64,000 nt of DNA from Halomonas halocynthiae DSM 14573 (lineage in GTDB: Bacteria > Pseudomonadota > Gammaproteobacteria > Pseudomonadales > Halomonadaceae), in assembly GCF_000425725.1 (NCBI RefSeq), contig NZ_AUDZ01000017.1:19349-83348 (forward strand), written 5' to 3'. The translations under genes were made by a program, and so were the position numbers. Positions 55,865-63,881 of the stretch are shown piece by piece (positions within the stretch are counted from its first letter, which is position 1; every line of letters starts with the position of its first letter). The notes beneath the pieces are model-generated. The model saw only the letters and a program-made list of their open reading frames with translations, was not told where the DNA came from and ran no database searches.

Positions 55865-56794
55865 ATGGGTATTGATACCAGAGACTTTAGGAACGCCCTT
55901 GGCAAGTTTGCTACCGGTGTCACGGTGATCACCACCAAGGATGCTGAAGGAGAGCATTACGGGGTGACGGCTAGTAGCTTCAATGCCGTTTCAATGACGC
56001 CGCCGTTGATCCTTTGGAGTATTGATAAAGGTGCCTACAGTAAGGATGTGTACTGTCAGGCGGAGCACTTTGTCGTCAATGTGTTGGCCAGTAACCAAGT
56101 GCCTATTTCCAACCGGTTCGCCCAACGTGGCGAGAATAAGTTCAAGGATATTGATGTAGAAGAAGGCCTTGGGGGAAGTGCTCGCATTGTCGGTGCGGTG
56201 GCACATTTCGAGTGCCGAACTTGGCAAGTTTATGAAGGTGGAGACCACTTTATCATTGTGGGTGAAGTACTGAACTACGACTATCAGGACGGTTGTGGAT
56301 CGCTGGTCTTCCACGGTGGCCGCTATGCGCTGCCGGAGCCCCACCCCATGATGCTTCCCGAAGAGGATAACCGTACTAGCGGAGGCGTACTTGGGCAGCA
56401 CTTCCTCTATCTATTACGCCAGTCACTCGCCGCCTATCGCCAGGACTTCTATCCCCGACTGGGCCATCTCGGGGTAAACCAAAAGGAATGGCGGATACTT
56501 ACCCTGCTTCTTGATCGTGGCCCTCAGCCAATTGATCAGGTTGCACAGGGGGTTGCGCAGCCTCTCGAAGATTGTGAAGACACCCTGAATGGTTTGGCGT
56601 GTCGCGATCTGGTGGTCGAGTCGGGCGATCAGCGTAATGTCTCGCTCACCTCGGCGGGCAATGAGCTGGCAGGCAAGCTGCTAAACATGGCCCGTGAGCA
56701 TGAGCAAAAATTGTTCGATAGCGTCAGCGACGAAGAAGTCCGCCAGATGAAGTCTGGGTTAGCACATGTCATCGAGCAGCTTGGCTCACGCTAG
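55865..56794 (+). CDS. iacG: Flavin reductase fused to MarR-like domain (IacG-like, C1 type)
   Basis: A 309-residue two-domain protein. Residues 1-165 form a flavin reductase domain (FATGVTVITTKDAEGEHYGV, then GVTASSFNAVSMTPPLILWS). Residues about 175-309 resemble a MarR winged helix (GVNQKEWRILTLLLDRGPQP). The same fusion is known in C1, the reductase of p-hydroxyphenylacetate hydroxylase of Acinetobacter, where the MarR-like part is an autoinhibitory sensor for the aromatic substrate. Here it likely provides reduced flavin to IacA and may sense indole-3-acetic acid. It stands apart from iacF, after the TRAP-2 genes and the tautomerase. Confidence 0.85.
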   Translation: MGIDTRDFRNALGKFATGVTVITTKDAEGEHYGVTASSFNAVSMTPPLILWSIDKGAYSKDVYCQAEHFVVNVLASNQVPISNRFAQRGENKFKDIDVEEGLGGSARIVGAVAHFECRTWQVYEGGDHFIIVGEVLNYDYQDGCGSLVFHGGRYALPEPHPMMLPEEDNRTSGGVLGQHFLYLLRQSLAAYRQDFYPRLGHLGVNQKEWRILTLLLDRGPQPIDQVAQGVAQPLEDCEDTLNGLACRDLVVESGDQRNVSLTSAGNELAGKLLNMAREHEQKLFDSVSDEEVRQMKSGLAHVIEQLGSR

Positions 56795-56846
56795 ATGCGC
56801 CGGTGAGCAGACACCCTTCATATCACTACTCAGTAGGGGGAGAGCC

Positions 56847-57413
56847 ATGAATGAGGTAACCGCAAGCGATTTTCAAGCCCTTTTAGCGCGTGTTGACAAG
56901 CTGGAGGCGGAAGCGGACATCCGCAGGATTCAAACGCGCTATATGTTTCTGTGTGACACACCTCTACCCGAGTATGGCGTCAAAAGTGATGCTGAGCGTA
57001 TCGATCATATTATGGCGCTCTATGCGGAAGATGCCGTCTGGGAGGGGGTTGGCGAGTATTACGATGGTCAGTTTGGCCGCCTTGAGGGAGTGGCCGCAAT
57101 TCGTCGCCACTTCGAAAAATTCTGGGGTGAGAAAAAACATCCCGAGCTGCTGCTCAATGTGCACTATTTAACCTCCGAGCAGATCCATGTTGATGGCGAC
57201 ACAGCAACCGGCCAATGGGTGCACTGTCAGCCGTGGATCTTCTCGGACGGTAGCTCATTACTTCGGTCATCTCGGCTGAACAATGCGTTCGAAAAACAGC
57301 AGGATGGCCGCTGGCTGATTACTCGAACTCGAACCGAAAATGTCTTTATTGCTCCCTTGAAAGACGGTTGGGCAACAGACTTTCCTTCTTCCTCGATATT
57401 GCTCAAACCTTAA
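56847..57413 (+). CDS. iacI: SnoaL-like (NTF2-fold) protein (IacI-like)
   Basis: A 188-residue protein of NTF2/SnoaL fold (DIRRIQTRYMFLCDTPLP, IMALYAEDAVWEGVG, VHYLTSEQIHVDGDTATGQW). IacI in auxin-degradation clusters is of this type and takes part in conversion of an oxidised indole intermediate. GGGGGAG precedes the ATG at 56847. Confidence 0.8.
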   Translation: MNEVTASDFQALLARVDKLEAEADIRRIQTRYMFLCDTPLPEYGVKSDAERIDHIMALYAEDAVWEGVGEYYDGQFGRLEGVAAIRRHFEKFWGEKKHPELLLNVHYLTSEQIHVDGDTATGQWVHCQPWIFSDGSSLLRSSRLNNAFEKQQDGRWLITRTRTENVFIAPLKDGWATDFPSSSILLKP

Positions 57414-57425
57414 AGGCAAACGCAC

Positions 57426-58451
57426 ATGCCACCTTCTACCACTTCTCTAAGGATAGCCATTGTTGGTGCAGGCGCGATAGGCACTACCGTGGCTGTTCTG
57501 CTAGCAAGTGCCGGGCATCAGGTCAGTGTGCTGGCACGCGGTGAGACGCTGTTAGCCATGCGTCGCTCTGGTGCCCAGCTCATCGACCAGCAAGGGCAGC
57601 ACTCTGCCAAGGTGGCGGTGTCAGATAGCCCCGCGGAGCTTGGAGAGCAGGACATTGTGCTGCTGTGCACCAAGTCACAAGCGGTATCGGGGCTTTTGCC
57701 GCACTTGACGCCATTGTTTAATGCGCACACTTGTTTGGTGCCTATGGTCAATGGGACTCCTTGGTGGCTTTTCATGGGGCTTCCCGACACACCAAGCACT
57801 CCTCAGCATATCGAAGCCGTTGACCCAGGTGGGCAGTTGGTTAATTGCGTGCCTGCCGGCTCCATCATCGGTTGTGTGGTGTATATATCGGCGCAGGTAA
57901 CGTCGCCAGGACAGGCGTACTCAACGACTCCGCACCGTTTGATTCTTGGGGAAATTACACCGTTAACGACTGAGCGAAAACGATACGTAATGGCACTGAT
58001 TGAGGCGCTTGACTCAGTGGGGATTAGCACGCGCCACACGCCTCATATCCGAGATGCGGTGTGGAGCAAAATAGCCGCCAATCTGACATCTAATCCGCTT
58101 TCAGTGATCACGAAAACCACCTTGGAAACTCTCTATGGGGATCCGTGGCTGCGCAACGTGGTGGAGCAGCTCTTTGAAGAAGTACGGTTTACGGCGAGTG
58201 CCTGTGGTAGCCAGTTAGAAATGACCTTGCCGGAGCTCCTTGAAGTTGGCGAGGGAATGAAGGGAGTCCAGACGTCCATGCTGCAAGATTATCAGCAAGA
58301 GCGAGAGTTGGAGCTCGGTGCCATTGTTGGGGGCGTAATTGAACTGGCGAAAAGGCAGAACATCGCTGTTCCTACCATTAACACTGTTTTTTCCTTGGCA
58401 CATTATCTAGAAAACGCAGGCTATCGTGAATCCTGCAAGGAGACCTTATAA
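57426..58451 (+). CDS. Ketopantoate reductase-like NAD(P)H enzyme (PanE/ApbA family), copy 1
   Basis: A 341-residue PanE/ApbA-family reductase with Rossmann GAGAIGTTVAVLLASAGHQ, the active-site lysine in VWSKIAANLTSNP and MLQDYQQERELELGAIVG near the C-terminus. The family reduces 2-oxo groups beside branched or hydroxymethyl carbon. It is 8 residues short of touching the next gene: its stop abuts the aldolase start. Unlikely to be the housekeeping panE given its place in a catabolic operon. Confidence 0.85.
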   Translation: MPPSTTSLRIAIVGAGAIGTTVAVLLASAGHQVSVLARGETLLAMRRSGAQLIDQQGQHSAKVAVSDSPAELGEQDIVLLCTKSQAVSGLLPHLTPLFNAHTCLVPMVNGTPWWLFMGLPDTPSTPQHIEAVDPGGQLVNCVPAGSIIGCVVYISAQVTSPGQAYSTTPHRLILGEITPLTTERKRYVMALIEALDSVGISTRHTPHIRDAVWSKIAANLTSNPLSVITKTTLETLYGDPWLRNVVEQLFEEVRFTASACGSQLEMTLPELLEVGEGMKGVQTSMLQDYQQERELELGAIVGGVIELAKRQNIAVPTINTVFSLAHYLENAGYRESCKETL

Positions 58452-59234
58452 ATGAACATTCAGCCTATCGCTATGCCCGAACATATTGAGAAGCCCAGCC
58501 ATTGTAGTGATGAAGAGTGGGAGCAGAGGGTGAAACTGGCCTATTGCTATCACCTAGTCGATTTCTTCGGGTGGACCGAATCCATTTTCAATCATATTTC
58601 GGCGCGGGTGCCAGGTACAGACGGTCACTACCTTGTGAATCCTTTTGGCCTTAACTACACCGAAGTCACGCCGTTAAACCTGTTAAAAGTTGACCTAGAT
58701 GGTAACAAGGTCGAAGCATCGGATTATGATGCCAACCCCGCTGGTTTCGCTTTGCATAGCGCCGTTCATGGTGCGCGTGATGATATTCACTGCATGTTGC
58801 ATACCCATACTGTGCCCATTTCTGCGGTCGTTCAGAAAAAGCATGGCTTTACCCATCATGATTTCTATGGCGCACAACTCTACGGCCGCGTTGCCTATCA
58901 TGACTTTGAAGGTATTACGTTATTTTCTGATGAGAAGGCGCGGATGCTTGAGGGGCTAGGTGATAAGCATATCCTAGTGCTTCGCAACCACGGTATTGCC
59001 GTGGGTGAATCCAGCATCGAAAAAGCCGTTTTCCTTCTGTGGACCGTTCAGCGGGCAGCAGAAAACCAGTGCGCAGCAGGGGCATTGGGAGGCGATGATG
59101 TTGAAATTGATACTGCGATTAGCCAGAAGTGCGCGAATTTAACGGCTAAGCTAATTAGTGAAAGCGGTTTTGCCAATAAATTCTTTACTGCGATGGTCCG
59201 CAAGATGAAAGCTGAACACCCCCTACCATTCTGA
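58452..59234 (+). CDS. Class II aldolase/adducin-family protein
   Basis: A 260-residue class II aldolase: zinc ligands in CMLHTHTVPISAV (two His) and the later LVLRNHGIAVGES (His), catalytic glutamate-like region upstream. Starts directly at the stop of copy 1 reductase and precedes copy 2 by seven bases. Together they suggest retro-aldol cleavage followed or preceded by reduction of an oxo acid. Adducin-like members of this family may lack aldolase activity, so function is open. Confidence 0.88.
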   Translation: MNIQPIAMPEHIEKPSHCSDEEWEQRVKLAYCYHLVDFFGWTESIFNHISARVPGTDGHYLVNPFGLNYTEVTPLNLLKVDLDGNKVEASDYDANPAGFALHSAVHGARDDIHCMLHTHTVPISAVVQKKHGFTHHDFYGAQLYGRVAYHDFEGITLFSDEKARMLEGLGDKHILVLRNHGIAVGESSIEKAVFLLWTVQRAAENQCAAGALGGDDVEIDTAISQKCANLTAKLISESGFANKFFTAMVRKMKAEHPLPF

Positions 59235-59241
59235 GTAAACA

Positions 59242-60153
59242 ATGAAAATTGCAATTATTGGCGCTGGTGCTATGGGCTGCCTATTTGCCGCTCGACTCAT
59301 GTCGAGCGGCAATGCAGTACATTTAATTGATGTTGATCCTGTCACGTTATCGACCATTGGCTCCGATGGGATCAGGCTGAATATGGAGGGGAGATGCTCG
59401 GAGCAGGTGCGAGTGCCTATCCATAGAGCAGGTGAGCTACGTGAAGATGTCGATCTCGTACTGATATTGACTAAAGGCAGCGCGACGGAAACTGCTATTA
59501 GCGCTTCATGTGATTTGGTTGGTGCTAACACGTGGGTGATGACACTGCAGAACGGGCTTGGCAATGCCTCGCTGCTTGCCAAGCACGTTAAAGCGTCACA
59601 GGTCTTGCAAGGAATTACAACGATTGCTGCCGACCTGATGTCACCTGGAGTGGTTAATAGTGGTGGCCAAGGGGTAACTCACTGGTGGCGCTTAGCTGGT
59701 GAAAAAGTCCCCTTTATGGCCGAACTGAATGATGTCCTGGTTGATGCGGGTTTGTATAGCTATCTAGATGCTGGAATCGAGGCACATATTTGGGAGAAAG
59801 TGGCGTTTAATGCGGCACTTAATGGCTTATGCACGCTGCTTGACTGCGCCGTTGGTGAGCTGGTTCGTCAGCCCCAAGGGCAGCAGCTGATCGAAGACGT
59901 TGTGCGTGAGTGCTATCGAGTCGCTAGGCAAGACGGCGTGGCGTTTGACCAGACGAGGGTGCTGGAAAGTATTACCCATGCCATTCATTCTCAAGGCCAC
60001 CACCTTCCTTCTATGCTTCAGGACCGCCGTGCTGGGCGATCAACAGAGGTTGAAAGTATTCAGGGTGCTATTGTGCGTATTGCTAAACGGCATCATATGG
60101 AGACACCCGTGCTCGAAACACTTTATCGACTGCTATTGCTGGGCGAGGTCTGA
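59242..60153 (+). CDS. Ketopantoate reductase-like NAD(P)H enzyme (PanE/ApbA family), copy 2
   Basis: A 303-residue PanE/ApbA protein: AIIGAGAMGCLFAARLMSSG, catalytic lysine in IWEKVAFNAALNGLCTLLD and PSMLQDRRAGRSTEVESIQG, closer to classical PanE than copy 1. Last gene of the long plus-strand series and followed by a perfect bidirectional terminator. Confidence 0.88.
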   Translation: MKIAIIGAGAMGCLFAARLMSSGNAVHLIDVDPVTLSTIGSDGIRLNMEGRCSEQVRVPIHRAGELREDVDLVLILTKGSATETAISASCDLVGANTWVMTLQNGLGNASLLAKHVKASQVLQGITTIAADLMSPGVVNSGGQGVTHWWRLAGEKVPFMAELNDVLVDAGLYSYLDAGIEAHIWEKVAFNAALNGLCTLLDCAVGELVRQPQGQQLIEDVVRECYRVARQDGVAFDQTRVLESITHAIHSQGHHLPSMLQDRRAGRSTEVESIQGAIVRIAKRHHMETPVLETLYRLLLLGEV

Positions 60154-60228
60154 GGCTGCTTATACGGAGTGTTTAGATTGTTTAACGCTTAGGTTGATAG
60201 AAGCTGGGAGCCTTTGTAGAGGTCAGCA

Positions 60229-60266
60229 TACTTAAAAGCCCACCGTTATCGGTGGGCTTTTAAGTA
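60229..60266. terminator. Bidirectional terminator between auxin operon and porin operon
   Basis: A perfect 17-base stem (60229-60245 with 60250-60266), loop TTAT. Inner arms CCCACCG / CGGTGGG with A4 before and T4 after on both strands, so it works in either direction for the convergent operons. Confidence 0.95.
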
Positions 60267-60283
60267 TCCAAATGGATAGAGTG

Positions 60284-61441
60284 TTAGAAGGTGTAACGAA
60301 TCATACCCTGTACTCGCGTTATATCACCTTTGGTGCCGGAAGGTTGTTCAGCTTGGTGGTAGCCGACCTCGACGCCATAGGATACGTGCTCTGTCGGTGA
60401 CCAAATATAGTTCAGAAAGACACTATCGTAGCGGTCATAGCCATAGAGGGTATTGGGTGGTGCTGGAGTCAAGCCCGCAGTCTCATCCATATCTGCTTGA
60501 ACCATGGCATAGGAAAGGTTGACGTTGCCAGGTCCCGCTGGAATGGTGATACCGGTTGTCGCAGACGTTGCTTTTATCGTCTCGATCTTGCCACCAGATT
60601 TGATATAACCCGCCCCGCCGGGATTAAAGAAAAGGTAACCACCGATACCGTCACCATGCGCAACGGCGCCTCTTAAGGTGATGCCTGAAGCAAATTTATA
60701 AGAGGCACTCGCGTTTACACCCCAGCCAAAGGCATAGTTGTTGTCAGCAGCAATGTCATAGCCTATTTCGCGTGCAAGTCCACCAATTTCGTAGGTGAAG
60801 GCGTCAATACTTTGTGTATAGCGCGCGGTTAGGTTTGGAAGTCGACTTTGTTTAACGCCAGAAGTTCCACTGAGAATGCCTTCGCCCACGTTAAAGCCGT
60901 CTGGATCCTCAAGTGCAACAGAGAAACCTCCTGTGGTGTACCGAAGCTGAGCTAACCTGCCGGGGTTGGGGCGGCCAACTGGGCCAGTAAAGTCCACTGT
61001 GGGGGTTAAACCAACAAAGCCAGAGAAGTTTGTCCATGTCTGACCCGCGAGAAACCCGTTCCACTCACCATAAGCGTGCCGTACACGGAACCCTGGCCCT
61101 CCGTCGTCATGGAAATCACCCTCCAGCACTACTGTGACGGGGCCATTTGAGGTAGGCGTGGTCGTCCGTAAACCGATGCGGCTGGTATAGGCTCCCATGT
61201 CGAAATTACCGTCTGAGCCATCGATATTGTTCGGTCTAATATCAACAAATGGAGTGAAGCCACTGGCTGCATCCATCTTGTTTCCGTCAGTATAAGCGGC
61301 ATCAAGCTGAACATAACCATAAACCTTGGCTTTCGTTTCGCCTACCTCGAAATCAAGTGCATGAGTTGTTGTTGAAATCCCTACTAACGCCAAAGAAAAT
61401 ATACTTTTTATGAAGGTGTCTGAGATTTTTAAGTTAACCAT
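60284..61441 (-). CDS. DcaP-like outer-membrane porin
   Basis: A 385-residue protein with signal peptide (cleavage after TTHA, about residue 28), then FEVGETKAKVYGYVQLDAAY, the usual opening of DcaP-family trimeric porins, and the C-terminal barrel end MIRYTF. DcaP-like porins pass dicarboxylates and other negatively charged compounds. It is the second gene of an operon begun by a TRAP binding protein (26-base gap), a logical route from outside to periplasm. Confidence 0.88.
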   Translation of the reverse strand: MVNLKISDTFIKSIFSLALVGISTTTHALDFEVGETKAKVYGYVQLDAAYTDGNKMDAASGFTPFVDIRPNNIDGSDGNFDMGAYTSRIGLRTTTPTSNGPVTVVLEGDFHDDGGPGFRVRHAYGEWNGFLAGQTWTNFSGFVGLTPTVDFTGPVGRPNPGRLAQLRYTTGGFSVALEDPDGFNVGEGILSGTSGVKQSRLPNLTARYTQSIDAFTYEIGGLAREIGYDIAADNNYAFGWGVNASASYKFASGITLRGAVAHGDGIGGYLFFNPGGAGYIKSGGKIETIKATSATTGITIPAGPGNVNLSYAMVQADMDETAGLTPAPPNTLYGYDRYDSVFLNYIWSPTEHVSYGVEVGYHQAEQPSGTKGDITRVQGMIRYTF

Positions 61442-61467
61442 TTGTTAGCCTTGTTAATGAGGTTTTA

Positions 61468-62517
61468 TTATTTATTGTTTTTTTTAACGAGTTCTAGCAT
61501 TCGGTCGTATAGTTCTTGAGCAGGAAGTCCTTGAGATGCAACTTGCTCAATATATTTTTTATTAACGGGTTCAAGGCGTTCTTCCCAGCGAGCCTGTTCT
61601 TCGGGGTCCAGAGTGATAATGTTTAAATTATGGTTTTCTTGTGACCAGGAAATAGCTTCTTGTACATGGTTGTCGAGATAGTGTCCTGCGTACTGAGATG
61701 CTTCGGCCCCAAGTTGGTCAATGGTTTGTTGTACATCTTCTGGCAGAGAATCCCAGCGCTCGCGGCTCATGACTGCCAACATAATAACGTTGGATAATGG
61801 GTAATCGACGATATAGTCGAGGTGCCGAGCATACTGAAGGTCCAGCAGAGTTTCTCGAGAAGATGCAATGCCTTGTACGATACCTGCTTGAAGTGCCTCA
61901 CCTGTCTCTGCTTGAGACATGCCAATGGGTACCGCGCCCAGTGCTCGCATGGTCTCTGACTCACCCGGCACACGAATTTCCAAGCCCTCCAAGTCTTCCA
62001 GAGTGCTGACTTTGTTGCGAGTCTGTAGATACCCCGGCTCAGAAGTAAAGATGGTAATTACTTTGAAGTCTTCAAGGTTAAACTGATCTTGCGGAAATTC
62101 CTGTATGAGCTGGTAGGCAACTTGGCTAGCAACTTCGGCACTAACATCTTGGCCGCTTATTTCTCCAATCATATTGAGTAAAGGAAAGCGGGCAGGCTCA
62201 TAAGACGTCGTGGTTAGGCCGATGTCAGCAACGCCGTTGAGTACACCATCAAACATATTTGCTGCGGTTAGTAGGGTTCCACCAGGGAAGGTATTTACCG
62301 ACACTTGACCATTCGTTCGTTTTTCTAGCTCATCCGCCCAAAACTGCATTTGCATTCCTGGGTAGGTTTGGGCGGGAGCAAAAAAGGCGTAATTCAGGGT
62401 AATATCACTGGCAAGGGCTGAGCTGCTCAGAAGGACCCCTGCCAGTAGACTGCTTAGGTTAATTAGTGGTTTACGGCATAAGGTCGGCACGGGATAACGA
62501 CGCGATTTACTTGTCAT
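61468..62517 (-). CDS. TRAP transporter DctP-type binding protein (orphan, paired with porin)
   Basis: A 349-residue periplasmic binding protein with a cleavable signal (LSSSALAS). Selectivity arginine in GLEIRVPG and hinge GMSQAETGEALQAGIVQG. No membrane subunits lie next to it. It is a close homologue of the binding protein at 40697 and the parent type of the degenerate gene at 43899, with which it shares the upstream element. It may serve the dctQM pair at 44476-46238. GAGAGGA precedes the ATG. Confidence 0.93.
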   Translation of the reverse strand: MTSKSRRYPVPTLCRKPLINLSSLLAGVLLSSSALASDITLNYAFFAPAQTYPGMQMQFWADELEKRTNGQVSVNTFPGGTLLTAANMFDGVLNGVADIGLTTTSYEPARFPLLNMIGEISGQDVSAEVASQVAYQLIQEFPQDQFNLEDFKVITIFTSEPGYLQTRNKVSTLEDLEGLEIRVPGESETMRALGAVPIGMSQAETGEALQAGIVQGIASSRETLLDLQYARHLDYIVDYPLSNVIMLAVMSRERWDSLPEDVQQTIDQLGAEASQYAGHYLDNHVQEAISWSQENHNLNIITLDPEEQARWEERLEPVNKKYIEQVASQGLPAQELYDRMLELVKKNNK

Positions 62518-62545
62518 GGGAACGTCCTCTCTCTTTATTTTTTTA

Positions 62546-62582
62546 TTGAATGCAGTTGGAGGTAGTCTCCAACTGCATTCAA
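62546..62582 (-). repeat. Perfect 16-bp inverted repeat in the dctP-porin leader
   Basis: TTGAATGCAGTTGGAG (62546-62561) and CTCCAACTGCATTCAA (62567-62582) with a 5-base loop. In the transcript it would form a strong hairpin ending about 15 bases before the ribosome site of the binding-protein gene, with an A-rich stretch after it. Candidates: 5'-end mRNA stabiliser or operator. Confidence 0.7.
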
Positions 62583-62611
62583 CATCACATGAAAAGTGTA
62601 GTAAAGTAAAG
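62576..62611 (-). promoter_or_regulatory. Shared upstream element, copy B (dctP-porin operon)
   Basis: On the minus strand CTTTACTTTAC (62611-62601), three bases, then 22 bases (62597-62576) identical to 43820-43841, core TTTTCATGTGATGTTGAATG. It ends 58 bases before the ATG at 62517. Compared with copy A there are five extra bases between the two parts. Overlaps the 3' arm of the inverted repeat. Confidence 0.7.
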
Positions 62612-62845
62612 TGAATAATCGCGTCTCAGTAAGCTTTTTTAAATAAGATAAATATAATTTTGTTTACAGAAGTTGAGTGAAACACCTGCCTGTTTCGCGA
62701 GGGTGTTGCCTCATGCCATACGTCAAATTACGTATTGAAGGGCGCGTTACTATCTAGGTTTACCGCGTTCCAGGTTCGTATCCGAGGCGCATCGCTCGGA
62801 CTCTTTAGCGTCGGTGTTTACCGTTGTAGAGGTTGTGCTCAGAGC
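62612..62845. other. Intergenic region between catR and the dctP-porin operon
   Basis: No gene seen. AT-rich stretch (62630-62685) likely holds the dctP promoter. An inverted repeat ATACGT / ACGTAT lies at 62718-62735; its spacing (ATAC-N10-GTAT) is not the CatR/BenM form. Confidence 0.5.
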
Positions 62846-63775
62846 TTATACCTCTCTTATGTTGGACTTTTCCGAGGGCATCTGATTTTTCTTACCGCTT
62901 TTCATCAAGGTGCGCAGTGTTTCGTTGGTCTCCAGCATGAGGGTCGATGGTGTCTCGTTCTTACGACGACTGCATAGTACCGGTGAGGTGATGCTGCTAT
63001 CTGCCAAGTAAGCATAAGAAATACCGTGGCGCTTTAAGCGACTGACCTTCTCGGGTACCAGAGTAAACCCTAGACCTGCGACGACTAAGCCGAGAGCTGT
63101 TTGTAGCTCGTTCGTTTCCTGAGCTACTTCGACTTTGAGCCCACGACGGTGAAATAGCCCTAGCACGATATCTGCCAAACTGGGTCGTGGCGTGGTGGGG
63201 AAGACGATGATCGGTTCTTTTGCCAGCTCTGCTAAAGTGGGGCGTTTTCCTTCTAGGGCATGGTCGCTGGGCAGTGCTGCCATCATTGGTTCTTCGTAAA
63301 GAACTTCCTGTTCTACTTCCGGGTCATCGATTCTTAGGCGTCCAAAGCCGATATCGATACGTCCGGCCTTAAGAGCTTGAACCTGTTGTATCGTGGTTAA
63401 CTCTGTTAGTACCAGCTCCACATTATCCTTTTGTCTTAAGCTCCTTACTAATAATGGCAGCTGGCCATAGAAGGCTGATGGCACGAAGCCGATGCTGAAC
63501 AGGTCACGTTTGCTGCGTGCAATTCGCCGGGTGGCAGCCACAGTCGATTCGACTTTTTCTAATATCTGAAGGGTGTGCTCGTACAAGAATTGACCTGATG
63601 CAGTTAATGCGACACCGCGAGTACTTCGCTCGAATAAAACCGCACCAATCTCTTCTTCTAATTTCTTGATTTGTCTAGATAAAGGTGGTTGAGAAATGTA
63701 TAGACGTTCAGCCGCGCGAGTAAAGTTAAGTTCCTCAGCGACAACACGAAAATAGTGTAAGTGCCTGAGTTCCAT
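62846..63775 (-). CDS. catR: LysR-type regulator of the CatR/BenM group
   Basis: A 309-residue LysR regulator, starting MELRHLHYFRVVAEELNFTR, with DNA helix YISQPPLSRQIKKLEEEIGA and an effector domain containing FVPSAFYGQLPLLVR as in CatM/BenM, which respond to cis,cis-muconate. Divergent from catB at the window edge, the standard catR-catB layout. The C-terminal tail is about 15 residues longer than usual and polar. GGAGG precedes the ATG and lies inside the candidate operator. Confidence 0.9.
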   Translation of the reverse strand: MELRHLHYFRVVAEELNFTRAAERLYISQPPLSRQIKKLEEEIGAVLFERSTRGVALTASGQFLYEHTLQILEKVESTVAATRRIARSKRDLFSIGFVPSAFYGQLPLLVRSLRQKDNVELVLTELTTIQQVQALKAGRIDIGFGRLRIDDPEVEQEVLYEEPMMAALPSDHALEGKRPTLAELAKEPIIVFPTTPRPSLADIVLGLFHRRGLKVEVAQETNELQTALGLVVAGLGFTLVPEKVSRLKRHGISYAYLADSSITSPVLCSRRKNETPSTLMLETNETLRTLMKSGKKNQMPSEKSNIREV

Positions 63776-63776
63776 G

Positions 63777-63791
63777 ATACCTCCAAGGTAT
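63777..63791. promoter_or_regulatory. CatR/BenM-type operator ATAC-N7-GTAT
   Basis: ATACCTCCAAGGTAT fits exactly the ATAC-N7-GTAT site of the BenM/CatM group and lies one base ahead of the catR start, about 90 bases before catB. It contains the catR ribosome site on the other strand, so binding could also bear on catR expression. The position suits activation of catB from about 60 bases before its promoter start. Confidence 0.65.
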
Positions 63792-63881
63792 GGTGGGGGT
63801 GCTCAATCGATATTGTTCGTTCAGCGGTGTTTTGGTCAAGCTCTAGTTATCTTATCGAGCCGCCTGATTGTGGAAGTGCCA

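Noticed and set aside
62718..62735. ATACGT/ACGTAT inverted repeat as a second CatR site
   Set aside because: Spacing gives ATAC-N10-GTAT, not N7, and it lies downstream of catR; kept only as a note in the gap description.
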